Source: Pseudocolwellia sp. AS88 (GTDB lineage Bacteria; Pseudomonadota; Gammaproteobacteria; Enterobacterales; Alteromonadaceae). Taken from it: a stretch of DNA of 64,000 nucleotides. The notes beneath the pieces were generated by a model that saw only the letters and a program-made list of their open reading frames with translations, was not told where the DNA came from and did not search any database. Below are positions 55,908 to 64,000 of this stretch, piece by piece (the stretch's first letter is position 1; each line of letters opens with the position of its first letter). A program made the position numbers and the translations under genes. The stretch lies in the NCBI RefSeq assembly GCF_030551755.1, contig NZ_JAUPEC010000006.1, forward strand, positions 1 through 64,000, given 5' to 3'.

Positions 55908-56717
55908 TTAAGACGCTGGAACTGTAATAGTTACACGAGCAACAGGGTTTAACCAACGGTGAGCAGTTGAATCTAAATCACTTGCTCCGCCTGTAAGGCT
56001 AGTATCACCTAAAATACCTCTGTGAATATGAACTGGGCCATCTGTACCATCTTCAAGTTCACCATTTTCTATTAGAGCACCAACACCTGTACCACCATCA
56101 CCTAAAGGTACTGGAGACGCGCCAACACCAGCAACACCTGGTAAACCATAGCCGCCTAAAGCATTACCTGTTCCAGCTTCTACAACGTCAGTACGTGTAC
56201 TGTTTATTTCGTCATTTAATTCTGTACCAGCATCATATGCGTGTAATGTGTAAGAATAAGTACCTGGTGTTGTTGGAATTTCTATACTATCTAAGCCAGC
56301 AAAAGCATCGTTCGTAGGAACTAACATAGTTAATAGTGATAAGTAAGGCTTATCCATAGTATCGAATGGGTAACTTAAAGAAGCAGATGGACCTAAAGTG
56401 CCACCAAATCTGTGCCATGTGTTAGCACCGTTATCTGTATCAACAGGACCAAGCTCAGCTTCAAAGTTTTGGCCACTAGAATCTGCATTTTGTGCATCAT
56501 CAATAACACCAGCTTCAGCTAACCATGCAAGTGCAGTAGATGCATCTTGACCTGGTTCAAAAGCATCGTAGGTTGCATCATGAGCAATAACTAAACGTGG
56601 AGTAAATGTTTGAGCGTGCGTTAAGTTTGTTATTTCTACATCTACTACAACTGCATTTGCAGAACCTGATGCTGCCATTGCTAAGATTGCAGCAGAAGCT
56701 AGTTTTGTTAATTTCAT
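55908..56717 (-). CDS. secreted spondin-domain protein
   Basis: 269 residues. Signal peptide ends SGSANA. The spondin domain runs from VVDVEITNLTHAQTFTPRLV, through YLSLLTMLVPTNDAFAG and AYDAGTELNDE, to VHIHRGILGDTS and HRWLNPVARVTITVP. Secreted or periplasmic; it has no C-terminal sorting signal, unlike the 49791 paralogue. First gene of a two-gene unit with the collagen-like lipoprotein. The triple 11-bp repeat lies 72 bp upstream. Confidence 0.85.
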   Translation of the reverse strand: MKLTKLASAAILAMAASGSANAVVVDVEITNLTHAQTFTPRLVIAHDATYDAFEPGQDASTALAWLAEAGVIDDAQNADSSGQNFEAELGPVDTDNGANTWHRFGGTLGPSASLSYPFDTMDKPYLSLLTMLVPTNDAFAGLDSIEIPTTPGTYSYTLHAYDAGTELNDEINSTRTDVVEAGTGNALGGYGLPGVAGVGASPVPLGDGGTGVGALIENGELEDGTDGPVHIHRGILGDTSLTGGASDLDSTAHRWLNPVARVTITVPAS

Positions 56718-56788
56718 ATTGTTTTCCTTTATAATTTGGGGAGTGCTAGTTGTTGAACTGGCTACAATATAAATTTTGCCTTGAAGGA

Positions 56789-56821
56789 ATACCTCACGAA
56801 GTTATCACAATTTCATAACAA
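56789..56821. promoter_or_regulatory. triple 11-bp repeat operator, second copy
   Basis: ATACCTCACGA (56789-56799), AGTTATCACAA (56800-56810), TTTCATAACAA (56811-56821). It matches the 50708-50740 site in order and period, and its distance from the start codon is the same (72 bp). The outer two repeats are more diverged. See the first copy for interpretation. Confidence 0.55.
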
Positions 56822-57114
56822 GTAATTATTTTGTTTTATTTCATGGGTTTATAGTTAAAATTATTTTAACTAAATATTTGGTTAATATTTTTTGTGGGTG
56901 GAGTAAGTAGTAACTTCACTTAATAATTTAGGGTTTATAACCAAAGGAAAGGGGTATTACCGTTTTGCATTTATGGCTTTCGCTAACATCATAACGACAT
57001 AGTAGGCTTATAATTAAGTAGTAGTACTTAGTTATGTGTAGTGAGATAGGAGCGGGGATTAAATAAATCCCCTTAAACTGGAAAGGTCATACTCTTAAAT
57101 TGCGCTAATTAAAC
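56822..57114. other. intergenic region
   Basis: About 290 bp between the spondin operator and the end of the radical SAM gene. AT-rich, no gene or clear hairpin seen. Confidence 0.4.
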
Positions 57115-58017
57115 TTATAAGCCTCGTTGCCATTCTTGTCTAAGAGGAATATGTGCTGATTTGTCTATCGCCATTTGTACAGTGTTAACTAGCGTTGCTT
57201 TGTCTTTACCTAACACACCTTTTAATACTAAATAGTTTGAAGCGTGGTCTGATCTAAAAATCGTTTTTTCTAACTCAAGTTCAGACAGTAATAATTTCAT
57301 TTCTTGAAACAACTCTTGTTGATCTAACAAGCGAAATGGCAGATGGTTATTTTCTACAAAGTTTTTAGCAAAACGTTCTTCACCTAAAGGGAAGCTAACC
57401 ACTAAGGTGGATAAAAAGTCTGGCTGAGCTGCATTCATTAATCGAGCTGAATTTATCGCATGTTGCTTTGATAATTCAGGGCCGCCTAAACCATTTAAAA
57501 TCATCACTGAGCTTTTCATTCCGGCTTGCTTGATTTTATTTAAGGCGATTAAAGAGCTTTCGTAGGTTTCACCTTTTTCAATTAACTGTAAAACCTCATC
57601 ATCGCCACTTTCACAACCCACATAAACTAAGGTTAAGCCTAAAGCGCGTAATTCTGTTAATTGTTCTACGGTTTTATTAGTTAAGTTTCTAGGTAAACAA
57701 TAACTTGAAACTCGGGTGACTTGTGGCAAGTGAGTTTTAATAAGAAGTAAAATTTCTTTTAAGCGATTAAAAGGTAGCATCATGGCATCGCCATCAGCCA
57801 AAAACACACGGCCTACAGGTAAGCCAGAAGCAACTATTTGCAGTAATTCTTGTTCGATTACATCTGTTTTTTTAGGCTTGAATTTTTTACTGTCAGCCGT
57901 ATACATGTCGCAAAAAGTACACTTATTATAAGAACAGCCATTAGTGACTTGTAGTATTAGGCTTTTCCATTCACTTGGTGGGCGAAAAACAGGTTCTATA
58001 TAATTTAGTGGGTACAT
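57115..58017 (-). CDS. radical SAM protein (Elp3/HemN-like core)
   Basis: 300 residues. The iron-sulfur cluster motif is in NGCSYNKCTFCDMY (Cx4Cx2C spacing, giving C-x(4)-C-x(2)-C rather than the standard CxxxCxxC). Then FLADGDAMMLPFNRL and VYVGCESGDDEVLQLIEKG, with a C-terminal region ending PLRQEWQRGL. It resembles B12-independent, HemN/Elp3-type radical SAM proteins of unknown substrate. It follows 84 bp after the four acidic/J-domain genes on the same strand and may or may not be co-transcribed. Confidence 0.85.
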   Translation of the reverse strand: MYPLNYIEPVFRPPSEWKSLILQVTNGCSYNKCTFCDMYTADSKKFKPKKTDVIEQELLQIVASGLPVGRVFLADGDAMMLPFNRLKEILLLIKTHLPQVTRVSSYCLPRNLTNKTVEQLTELRALGLTLVYVGCESGDDEVLQLIEKGETYESSLIALNKIKQAGMKSSVMILNGLGGPELSKQHAINSARLMNAAQPDFLSTLVVSFPLGEERFAKNFVENNHLPFRLLDQQELFQEMKLLLSELELEKTIFRSDHASNYLVLKGVLGKDKATLVNTVQMAIDKSAHIPLRQEWQRGL

Positions 58018-58101
58018 ATTATGCTCTTTGTTTTAACGTTTTTGCTTTTGTTACTTACAAATTGTTTTTACTAGAGTTGTTTTACACAACTCTAGCGTAT
58101 T

Positions 58102-59019
58102 TTACTTATCATCAAACAGATAAGCTAAGTCTTCATCGTCATCTGCATGGAAATCATAACCACCATCAAAGTCATCGTGTAATTCATTCATTACAGAAAC
58201 TGGAAGCTCTAAGATATCAGGGATGAAAATAGAGATATCCATTTGTTGTTCAATTAAACCTTTAAGATCGCTAAACTCTAATAAATTAAGCTCATCTAAA
58301 TAGTCTCTTGCAGCAACAGGTAGCTGTTTAGTGATGTTTTCGATACACGTTTCTAGTTTGTCAAAAATATCCACTTGATCACTTGTTGTTAGGTAGGAAA
58401 TTAACTCTTCGTATAAGCTATTGGTATATTTCTTTTTATCTGTATCTATTAATAATAAAGTTACCGCAGAGTTTAAAAACTTCTGTATTTCAAACTGCAG
58501 CATTTCTTCATCGTTATCAATGAGAATGGTATTTGCACAATAAACTGATGCGATGCTTTTATAAATATTTAATAGCATGGCACTTTCGTTACCGGTTTTT
58601 TCTATGGCGTTATGCATTAATCGGATATCAGAAGTATCGTTAACTGATTGTGCATAATTGGTGATTGATACTTCCTCAAAGTACGAAGGAGATATTTGCT
58701 TTAATTTAGCGTATTTAGCCCAACCCGCTCTAAAGCAATAAACTATACCTTGGGTGAGTAATATCTCTTTGGCTTTTTCTGTGTCGTTATCGCAAAGATC
58801 TAACAAACCTAAATTGCTCATACCGAGTACAATTTCACAACCTTTTCTAATTTGATCGGCATAAATAATTGATAAGTTATCTGACGCTATACGTAACGAC
58901 ATATCAGACAATTGCTGCTTAGTTTTATGCATGTATTCTGGCGTAAAATAGCCTTCACTTTCTCCATCTTTTAACACTAAAAGAAGAAAAGGATGATTAC
59001 GTAACTCTGCTATTTTCAT
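58102..59019 (-). CDS. hypothetical helical protein with acidic tail (305 aa)
   Basis: 305 residues, predicted mostly helical and cytoplasmic; no signal or membrane segment. Starts MKIAELRNHPFLLLVLKDGE. Contains ILLTQGIVYCFRAGWAKYAK, and ends in an acidic cluster (FHADDDEDLAYLFDDK). No family recognised. It is the fourth gene in a same-strand run with a J-domain protein (60366) and two other acidic proteins (59832, 59100), with 60-84 bp between genes, so it may be a partner in a chaperone-linked function. That is inference from position. Confidence 0.65.
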   Translation of the reverse strand: MKIAELRNHPFLLLVLKDGESEGYFTPEYMHKTKQQLSDMSLRIASDNLSIIYADQIRKGCEIVLGMSNLGLLDLCDNDTEKAKEILLTQGIVYCFRAGWAKYAKLKQISPSYFEEVSITNYAQSVNDTSDIRLMHNAIEKTGNESAMLLNIYKSIASVYCANTILIDNDEEMLQFEIQKFLNSAVTLLLIDTDKKKYTNSLYEELISYLTTSDQVDIFDKLETCIENITKQLPVAARDYLDELNLLEFSDLKGLIEQQMDISIFIPDILELPVSVMNELHDDFDGGYDFHADDDEDLAYLFDDK

Positions 59020-59099
59020 TAATGGTTCCTAATCAAATAATACTGATGATAATGCGTTAATATTCTATATAAATCTTTAATTATTAATTGGTTATAAAA

Positions 59100-59747
59100 T
59101 TAAAGTGGCGCGAACATATCGTCTGTATCCATTTCAATAGCGGTAACGCGTTGCTTGTTAGCGTTCTGTTTTAATGATTTTTCAATGTTTTCAAGTGTAC
59201 CATTTGTACTGATTGTCATCACTTCACGGTAAGCTTCTTCACTTAACGATTTTATCTTCATTAATAGCTCTTCAACGCTGCCAGATGTTTGCTCTTCGTC
59301 TTCTTCTATTTCTGAAAAATCGTGACCAACAAAAGGTAAAGATAAATATAAAAGTCCAAAGTCGTCGTGCAATATAGCGTTCAATACTTCAAGTTGTTTT
59401 TCTTCATCATCTGTCGATAAGAATATTTGCGTTAATAAACTATGTGCTTCGGTTTGTGCGCAAAATACTTCGTCTTCTTCCATGTTTTGCCAGTACGAAG
59501 GTTCAACATTAAGTAGCTGCTTAATTGATTCTGCGTCCATTAACCAAGTAGCAATTGATGGAATAGTCGCATCATGCTCTCGAACAATTTTAGCAACAGT
59601 TAAAATATCCATCTCCGTTAATACGGCAAGCATAGTTTCGTCACCTTGTTCTGAAGCTATGGCTTCTAAAGATGTGCCAGCACGTCTACCGCTTTGTTGC
59701 GCTTGTTCAATAATATCGGTGGCTAGAATTAATGCGTTTTTAGTCAA
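59100..59747 (-). CDS. hypothetical acidic protein (215 aa)
   Basis: 215 residues, soluble, helical, strongly acidic (EIEEDEEQTSGSVEELLMK, EEDEVFCAQTE). Starts MTKNALILATDIIEQAQQSG and ends MDTDDMFAPL. No family recognised. Third gene of the J-domain run; 80 bp before the 58102 gene. Confidence 0.65.
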   Translation of the reverse strand: MTKNALILATDIIEQAQQSGRRAGTSLEAIASEQGDETMLAVLTEMDILTVAKIVREHDATIPSIATWLMDAESIKQLLNVEPSYWQNMEEDEVFCAQTEAHSLLTQIFLSTDDEEKQLEVLNAILHDDFGLLYLSLPFVGHDFSEIEEDEEQTSGSVEELLMKIKSLSEEAYREVMTISTNGTLENIEKSLKQNANKQRVTAIEMDTDDMFAPL

Positions 59748-59831
59748 GGGAGTTCCTTAAAGCTTATGTTTGTTATTTTATTTATTAAGTTTTTTATATG
59801 TTTCTAGTAGAGCTAGCATGTTGCTATAAAA

Positions 59832-60305
59832 CTAATAGTTCTCATCATAATCGTCAGATTCATATCCGTTTGAACCATAATCATCGTCGTCATCATCATT
59901 TTCTTCAGCTTTTAATGGTGTAGCATCGTAGCCGTTATAAAAATGAATCAATAAAATAGCGGTTTTTAAATCTTGCTCAGCATTTTCCATTATCTCTGTA
60001 ATGCAAGCTCTTGCATCAGCATGTACGCCAACAAAGGCTTTAACATCTGCCCATGTTGGTTCTTCAGATAACTCAATTTTTGCTAAGCTTTTGCTGTCGA
60101 TTCTTACTTTTGTTGCAATGGCCATAGCAAGTTGATCAGGCATGCCTGTAAATAGTAACGGCATTTCTTGCAATTGCTTGAACAAATTAGATAAATAATT
60201 GGTTAACAGATCCGGATTTTCAGGATCAGCTAAAGAGTTCATATTTTCTAAATACATAGAAAAATCACCGCTTAAATATTCAGGTATGCTTACTTCGGTT
60301 TGCAT
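59832..60305 (-). CDS. hypothetical protein with Asp/Glu/Tyr-rich tail (157 aa)
   Basis: 157 residues. Folded part of about 130 residues (IPEYLSGDFSMYLENMNSL, TWADVKAFVGVHADARACI), then a disordered acidic tail of D6-Y, ESDDYDENY type. No family recognised. Directly follows the J-domain gene after 60 bp. The tail of DNA repeats (ATCATCGTC-like) could vary in length. Confidence 0.65.
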   Translation of the reverse strand: MQTEVSIPEYLSGDFSMYLENMNSLADPENPDLLTNYLSNLFKQLQEMPLLFTGMPDQLAMAIATKVRIDSKSLAKIELSEEPTWADVKAFVGVHADARACITEIMENAEQDLKTAILLIHFYNGYDATPLKAEENDDDDDDYGSNGYESDDYDENY

Positions 60306-60365
60306 TTGTTATTTCCAGTTGGAGAGTCTGAGTAAAATCGTTAATTTATATTATTAAATAAATGC

Positions 60366-60626
60366 TTAGCTTAATGCACCATTCCAAAATGCATCAGCCA
60401 CTTCGCGTGGATCTGTGATGATGGTGTAATTACTTTTTAAATATAAAGCACGTTTTTTAGGGTCAACAATCGCATCGTAAGCTTGTTGAATTAATTGGAA
60501 TTTTTCTTTGGCTTCTTCACCGTCATTTCTGTCGGGATGATACTTATTAGCAAGCTTGCGATAAGCTTTTTTTATTTCAATGGTAGTTGCTGCTCTACCT
60601 ACACCTAATTGTTCAAAATGATCCAT
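60366..60626 (-). CDS. single J-domain protein (DnaJ-like)
   Basis: 86 residues, almost only a J domain: [21 protein letters not shown] in two parts carries the essential HPD, followed by [20 protein letters not shown]. The C-terminal 25 residues ([17 protein letters not shown]) are not DnaJ-like. It would stimulate DnaK ATPase and recruit a specific client. It has no zinc finger or substrate domain of its own, so its partners may be the three proteins encoded just downstream. Confidence 0.88.
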   Translation of the reverse strand: MDHFEQLGVGRAATTIEIKKAYRKLANKYHPDRNDGEEAKEKFQLIQQAYDAIVDPKKRALYLKSNYTIITDPREVADAFWNGALS

Positions 60627-60855
60627 AAATATACCGCTACCTTTTGCTAAACAACATTTAAATGCGTGTTGCTATAATAAGGCTAATTCTACCTTCGCAG
60701 CTGTATTATTCAAATCTTTATGTTTGCTTATTTTCGATTAAGGTTTGATTTGAGACTTATTTAAGCAACTTGATGAGTAAAAGATATCGAAGAGCATTTC
60801 TGATCTCCGATATCTGTCTTTAGCTGTAACAGCTTTGAGTTATACAAAGTACTAA

Positions 60856-63243
60856 CTAAAAATTATACGTTCCTGTAATGGTATAGGTGCGAGGTGGATC
60901 TATTGCAACCCAATAAGCAAATGCATTACCTGGTAAATCTTGTGATGAACGTACCACTTGCTCGTCTGTTAAGTTTTTAGCTAACAAGGCAACACTCCAT
61001 TTTCCATCGTTTGCATCACTTAGCCCGATACGAAAGTTAAGCTTAGCAAACGAGTCTTGCTTAGATTGTTCGTCTAAATCTGACGCGGTGTAAAACGATG
61101 AAGAGTAGCTTACCGATAAGTTACTTGATAACAACACAGAGCTTGTTACTTCATCGTCGTAATTTAATGAAAAACTTGCTGTTACTTCAGGTGCATAAAC
61201 GCCACGTCTGCCAGTTAAGTTTTGCCCACCTAAGCCTTCTACCTTGTCTTGCCATACGGTAGCCACTCCATTTTCAAAACTATCGTATTCAAAATCTAAG
61301 TAAGCAGCAGCGCCAGACACGTACAAGTAATCGTTTAATATAAAGGTGAAGTCTGTTTCAAGCCCTTGTACGATAGATTTTGCAGCATTATCTACTACAT
61401 AACTTTGCCCATCCCACGCAGATACTTGCATGTTGTCAAACTGGGTATAGTAGTAAGCAACATTGAATCTACCTCTGCCATCTAAAATATCTGACTTTAA
61501 GCCTATTTCAAATGCAGTCGCTTCTTCATCTTCATATTCAAACGAGTCTGCTGGAATAACCGCAGGATTGAAGTGATTATATGGGTCGCCAGAAGGTGAG
61601 CTTGTACCCATACTGCCTGTGTTATTTAATAAGGTTCCGTCGAATCCACCACCTTTACTACCAACAGTTGCGCTGGCGTAATACATCAGGTTTTTGTTTT
61701 CTTGATAGCTTAATTTTAAGCTAGGTGAAAAATGCGTTTCATCACGTTCTTCATCAAGTAGATGATTACCTGCGCCAAATGCCGCCAAAATAGTATCTGC
61801 TAAACCTAATGCGTTAGCTTCGGGTAGCCCAAAGTCTGCGGTGTAGGTTTCTTGAGATGAAGTTACTGTTTTATTTTCTTTGTCGAAACGTAAACCTAAA
61901 TCGAGTTTAAGCTTTTCGTTTACCTGCCAACCTATCGAAATAAAGGCAGCAATGCTCCATTCGTCTAATGCAAAATCAGAAAATAAGCCGTAGCGACTGT
62001 CTGGAATAGGCGCAGATGGAAACTCAAACATATCCGCATTTTGGTTCAAGTCTAAGTTCTGGCGAGTGTAAAATAAACCTGCAATATAATCGAATTCTCC
62101 TACCTCAGCTTCAGGCGTTACAAAACGGAACTCTTGGGTAAGCTGATCAAAGTTTTCGGTTCTATCAAGAGCAACCCAGTTTTGTTCTGAATAAGTAGGA
62201 TCGTAAGCGTTATTCCAAGTGTAATCTTGATAACTGGTGATTGAGGTGAGGGTATTGTTATTTAAATCGTATTCTAGGGTTAAAACCGCGGTATCGCTTT
62301 CAAAGTTGTCGTTAAAAGGAGATTGATCGCCCGCAGTATCATCAAACTCTACTCGTTGATCTATTATCGCGTTAGGATCTAACAAAGCCGTAAGTCCAGC
62401 TTGATGACCTTGATCTATCGCAGCAGCTAGTGCTTCGTTATCAACATAATATTGTCGAGAGCTCAGCTCAAAGTCCGATTCTGAATGTTCAACTTTAAAA
62501 CCAATAGATAAACCATTATCTAAGTCGCCTTGTAGGGAAAGTCTTACGCCTGAGTTTTCTTGTCCGTCGATATGATCTACGCCTCGAATATCATTATTGT
62601 CGAGGTTGTTATCCATAAAACCATCTGTGGTTTTAAGCACTGCAGCAATACGAGCAGACCAATTGTCATTAATCGCAGTATTGAACATACCTTCAAGACT
62701 TAAAGTAGAGTGAGAACCATAGCTTGCACTGAATGAACCTTCCGTGTCGTTAATTGCGCCTTTAGTCATGGTTGAAATAACACCCGCGGTGGCATTTTTG
62801 CCAAACATAATACTTTGTGCGCCTTTAAGTACTTCAATTCTTTCTACATCAAATACCGGTGCTCTAGCCATAATAGCTCGGCCCATATAAATATTATCTT
62901 TAAATTGGGCAACAGATTGCTCAAAGCCATAATTAATACCTGCGCCAATGCCTCGCATATATATTTGCGGCATAGAACTCGTGCTCGATATTTCTACATT
63001 AGGCATCATGTCTGACGCATCAACTAAGCTAGTGATATGGTTGTTTGTAAGTTGTTCGCCAGTAAAGGCACTCACTGAAACGGGCACTTCTTGAATGTTT
63101 TGCGTACGTTTTTGTGCGGTAATTTCGATTCGCTCAAGTTGACTGCTTTCAACGTCTGCTGTGTCTTGAGCATAACTTTGTACAGATAAGACCGTAATGA
63201 TGGCTGTAGATAGTAATTTAAACTGAAATTTTCTTGCTTCCAT
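60856..63243 (-). CDS. TonB-dependent outer-membrane receptor (large, FecA/CirA-like superfamily)
   Basis: 795 residues. Signal peptide ends QSYAQ. TonB-box region ERIEITAQKRTQNIQEVPVS, typical of the Alteromonadales/sphingomonad-type receptors, then plug motifs IYMRGIGAGINYGFEQSVAQ, VEVLKG-like IEVLKGAQSIMFGKNATAG. The barrel ends RTYTITGTYNF. The substrate is unknown; such receptors often serve organic substrates rather than iron. Divergent from a periplasmic amidohydrolase-like gene at 63624, suggesting a shared pathway. Confidence 0.9.
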   Translation of the reverse strand: MEARKFQFKLLSTAIITVLSVQSYAQDTADVESSQLERIEITAQKRTQNIQEVPVSVSAFTGEQLTNNHITSLVDASDMMPNVEISSTSSMPQIYMRGIGAGINYGFEQSVAQFKDNIYMGRAIMARAPVFDVERIEVLKGAQSIMFGKNATAGVISTMTKGAINDTEGSFSASYGSHSTLSLEGMFNTAINDNWSARIAAVLKTTDGFMDNNLDNNDIRGVDHIDGQENSGVRLSLQGDLDNGLSIGFKVEHSESDFELSSRQYYVDNEALAAAIDQGHQAGLTALLDPNAIIDQRVEFDDTAGDQSPFNDNFESDTAVLTLEYDLNNNTLTSITSYQDYTWNNAYDPTYSEQNWVALDRTENFDQLTQEFRFVTPEAEVGEFDYIAGLFYTRQNLDLNQNADMFEFPSAPIPDSRYGLFSDFALDEWSIAAFISIGWQVNEKLKLDLGLRFDKENKTVTSSQETYTADFGLPEANALGLADTILAAFGAGNHLLDEERDETHFSPSLKLSYQENKNLMYYASATVGSKGGGFDGTLLNNTGSMGTSSPSGDPYNHFNPAVIPADSFEYEDEEATAFEIGLKSDILDGRGRFNVAYYYTQFDNMQVSAWDGQSYVVDNAAKSIVQGLETDFTFILNDYLYVSGAAAYLDFEYDSFENGVATVWQDKVEGLGGQNLTGRRGVYAPEVTASFSLNYDDEVTSSVLLSSNLSVSYSSSFYTASDLDEQSKQDSFAKLNFRIGLSDANDGKWSVALLAKNLTDEQVVRSSQDLPGNAFAYWVAIDPPRTYTITGTYNF

Positions 63244-63445
63244 GTTGCAACTCCCCAGTTATTGTTTTTTATTTTATCGACTTAATTTGTCACATAGATT
63301 AATAATAGTACAGTTATCAATATACCCATGAGTTTTTAGCCAGATAACTGATAAATATTAAAAACAACATTTTTCTATTTTTAATTTATTGAAAAGTAAA
63401 AGATTAATTTGAGTTGTTCTAGATTTAGCATAACCTAATATACGA

Positions 63446-63523
63446 AGATCTAGCTCAGGATATGTATAAACTAGATCTAATAAGAAGACCGCCTATACTC
63501 TGATCACTAAGTAATGACTTAGT
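63446..63523. promoter_or_regulatory. inverted repeats in the receptor/amidohydrolase divergent region
   Basis: The 380-bp gap between the two divergent genes has AGATCTAG (63446-63453) with CTAGATCT (63471-63478), and ACTAAGT-AATG-ACTTAGT (63506-63523), extended by TGAT/ATCA on its flanks. Such palindromes in a divergent promoter region are candidate operators. The regulator cannot be named. The remainder of 63244-63623 shows no gene. Confidence 0.35.
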
Positions 63524-63623
63524 ATCAAGTTTGAAGTGCAACAAGAGTTAAGCAAGGACACATATTACGCGTTTAAAAGAAGTAAATACTATTCATAAAA
63601 CCAAGTAGTAGCTGAGGATAAAT

Positions 63624-64000
63624 AATGGAAATATATAAAAACAAACTGATCACATTGCTCGTTATGGTTACCACATTAAGCTTTTCGTCAATCAGCATGG
63701 CTGAAAATTACGATTTAGTGATTAAAAATGGCCGAGTGATAGATCCCGAAACAGGATTAGACGCCAAACGTTGGCTAGGTATTTCTGCAGGTAAAATCGC
63801 TAAAATATCGGAATCATCCATTAAAGGTAAAAAGATCATTGATGCTACCGGCTTAGTGGTTTCGCCAGGCTTTATTGATTTACATGCACATGGCCAATTA
63901 TTACCTTCAGCTCGTTTACAAGCCTTCGACGGTGTAACAACTGCATTAGAATTAGAAGCAGGTGTACTCGAAGTTGATAAGTTTTACAGCAATATAGCCA
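63624..64000 (+). CDS. exported amidohydrolase / D-aminoacylase-like protein, N-terminal part (cut by window edge)
   Basis: 125 codons to the window end without a stop. Signal peptide LITLLVMVTTLSFSSISMA, then YDLVIKNGRVIDPETGLDAK and VVSPGFIDLHAHGQ, the metal-binding HxH of the amidohydrolase superfamily, in the form seen in N-acyl-D-amino-acid deacylases. GAGGA lies seven bases before the ATG at 63624. The periplasmic location and divergent TonB receptor suggest uptake and breakdown of an amide or acyl-amino-acid substrate. Confidence 0.85.

Noticed and set aside
57975-58226. Plus-strand open frame of 83 codons
   Set aside because: It spans the gap and the antisense of two minus-strand genes, with no recognisable protein features.

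Overview
The window is low-GC, gene-dense chromosomal DNA of a marine gammaproteobacterium, most likely an Alteromonadales of the Colwelliaceae type (Colwellia/Thalassotalea-like). This rests on gene content (ilvIH, gnd, yfbV, yfbR, alaA, the lolB-ispE-prs-rplY-pth-ychF block divergent from hemA-prfA-prmC-sirB-kdsA, DUF2982, DUF2947) and on several TonB-dependent receptors and secreted spondin-domain proteins. The assignment is from protein recognition only; no search was run.

Layout. (1) 1-2000 is accessory DNA: an IS110-family transposase cut by the window edge, two cassette-like genes (DUF2750 and a retropepsin-like protease), an attC-like site split by a 146-bp MITE, the beginning of a second attC, and a decayed IS110 C-terminus. 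It looks like the remains of an integron cassette array without an integrase in view. (2) 2143-6027 holds a GST-family gene and a probable Zur-controlled zinc uptake unit: a double Zur-box-like palindrome, a small membrane/secreted protein and a His/Glu-rich TonB-dependent receptor. (3) 6296-11146 is a glycosyltransferase cluster with a DUF2064/TIGR04282-type protein that has no ATG/GTG/TTG start, a GT87-like membrane enzyme, a DUF547 protein and a TIGR04283-type transferase. (4) 11268-25425 is housekeeping: metY, gnd, yfbV, rlmA, xthA, ilvIH with a readable leader peptide and attenuator, yfbR, alaA and a YvcK-like protein. (5) 25689-26722 is a tRNA operon: one tRNA-Ala(GGC) and four identical tRNA-Glu(TTC). 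(6) 27109-31041 is tesA divergent from ybbA-ybbP with overlapping start codons. (7) 31203-36609 contains a BtuB-like receptor, an AI-2E family transporter, rlmF (again without a standard start codon) and DUF2947. (8) 36775-49637 is the conserved ychF/pth/rplY/prs/ispE/lolB block and the divergent hemA/prfA/prmC/sirB2/sirB1/DUF819/kdsA block.

(9) 49791-63243 is more species-specific. It has three spondin-domain secreted proteins in two transcription units. Both units have a triple 11-bp direct repeat placed exactly 72 bp upstream of the start codon, so they are probably controlled by the same response regulator. It also has a ZIP metal transporter, a 38-residue lysine-rich gene, a leucine-rich-repeat/protein-kinase fusion, a radical SAM protein, and a co-directional run of a J-domain protein followed by three unrecognised acidic proteins. 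The window ends with a TonB-dependent receptor divergent from a truncated periplasmic amidohydrolase/D-aminoacylase-like gene.

The best candidates for undescribed biology are the J-domain plus acidic-protein operon (58102-60626), the co-regulated spondin proteins with their 11-bp-repeat operator, and the LRR-kinase. No CRISPR array, prophage or rRNA operon was seen.
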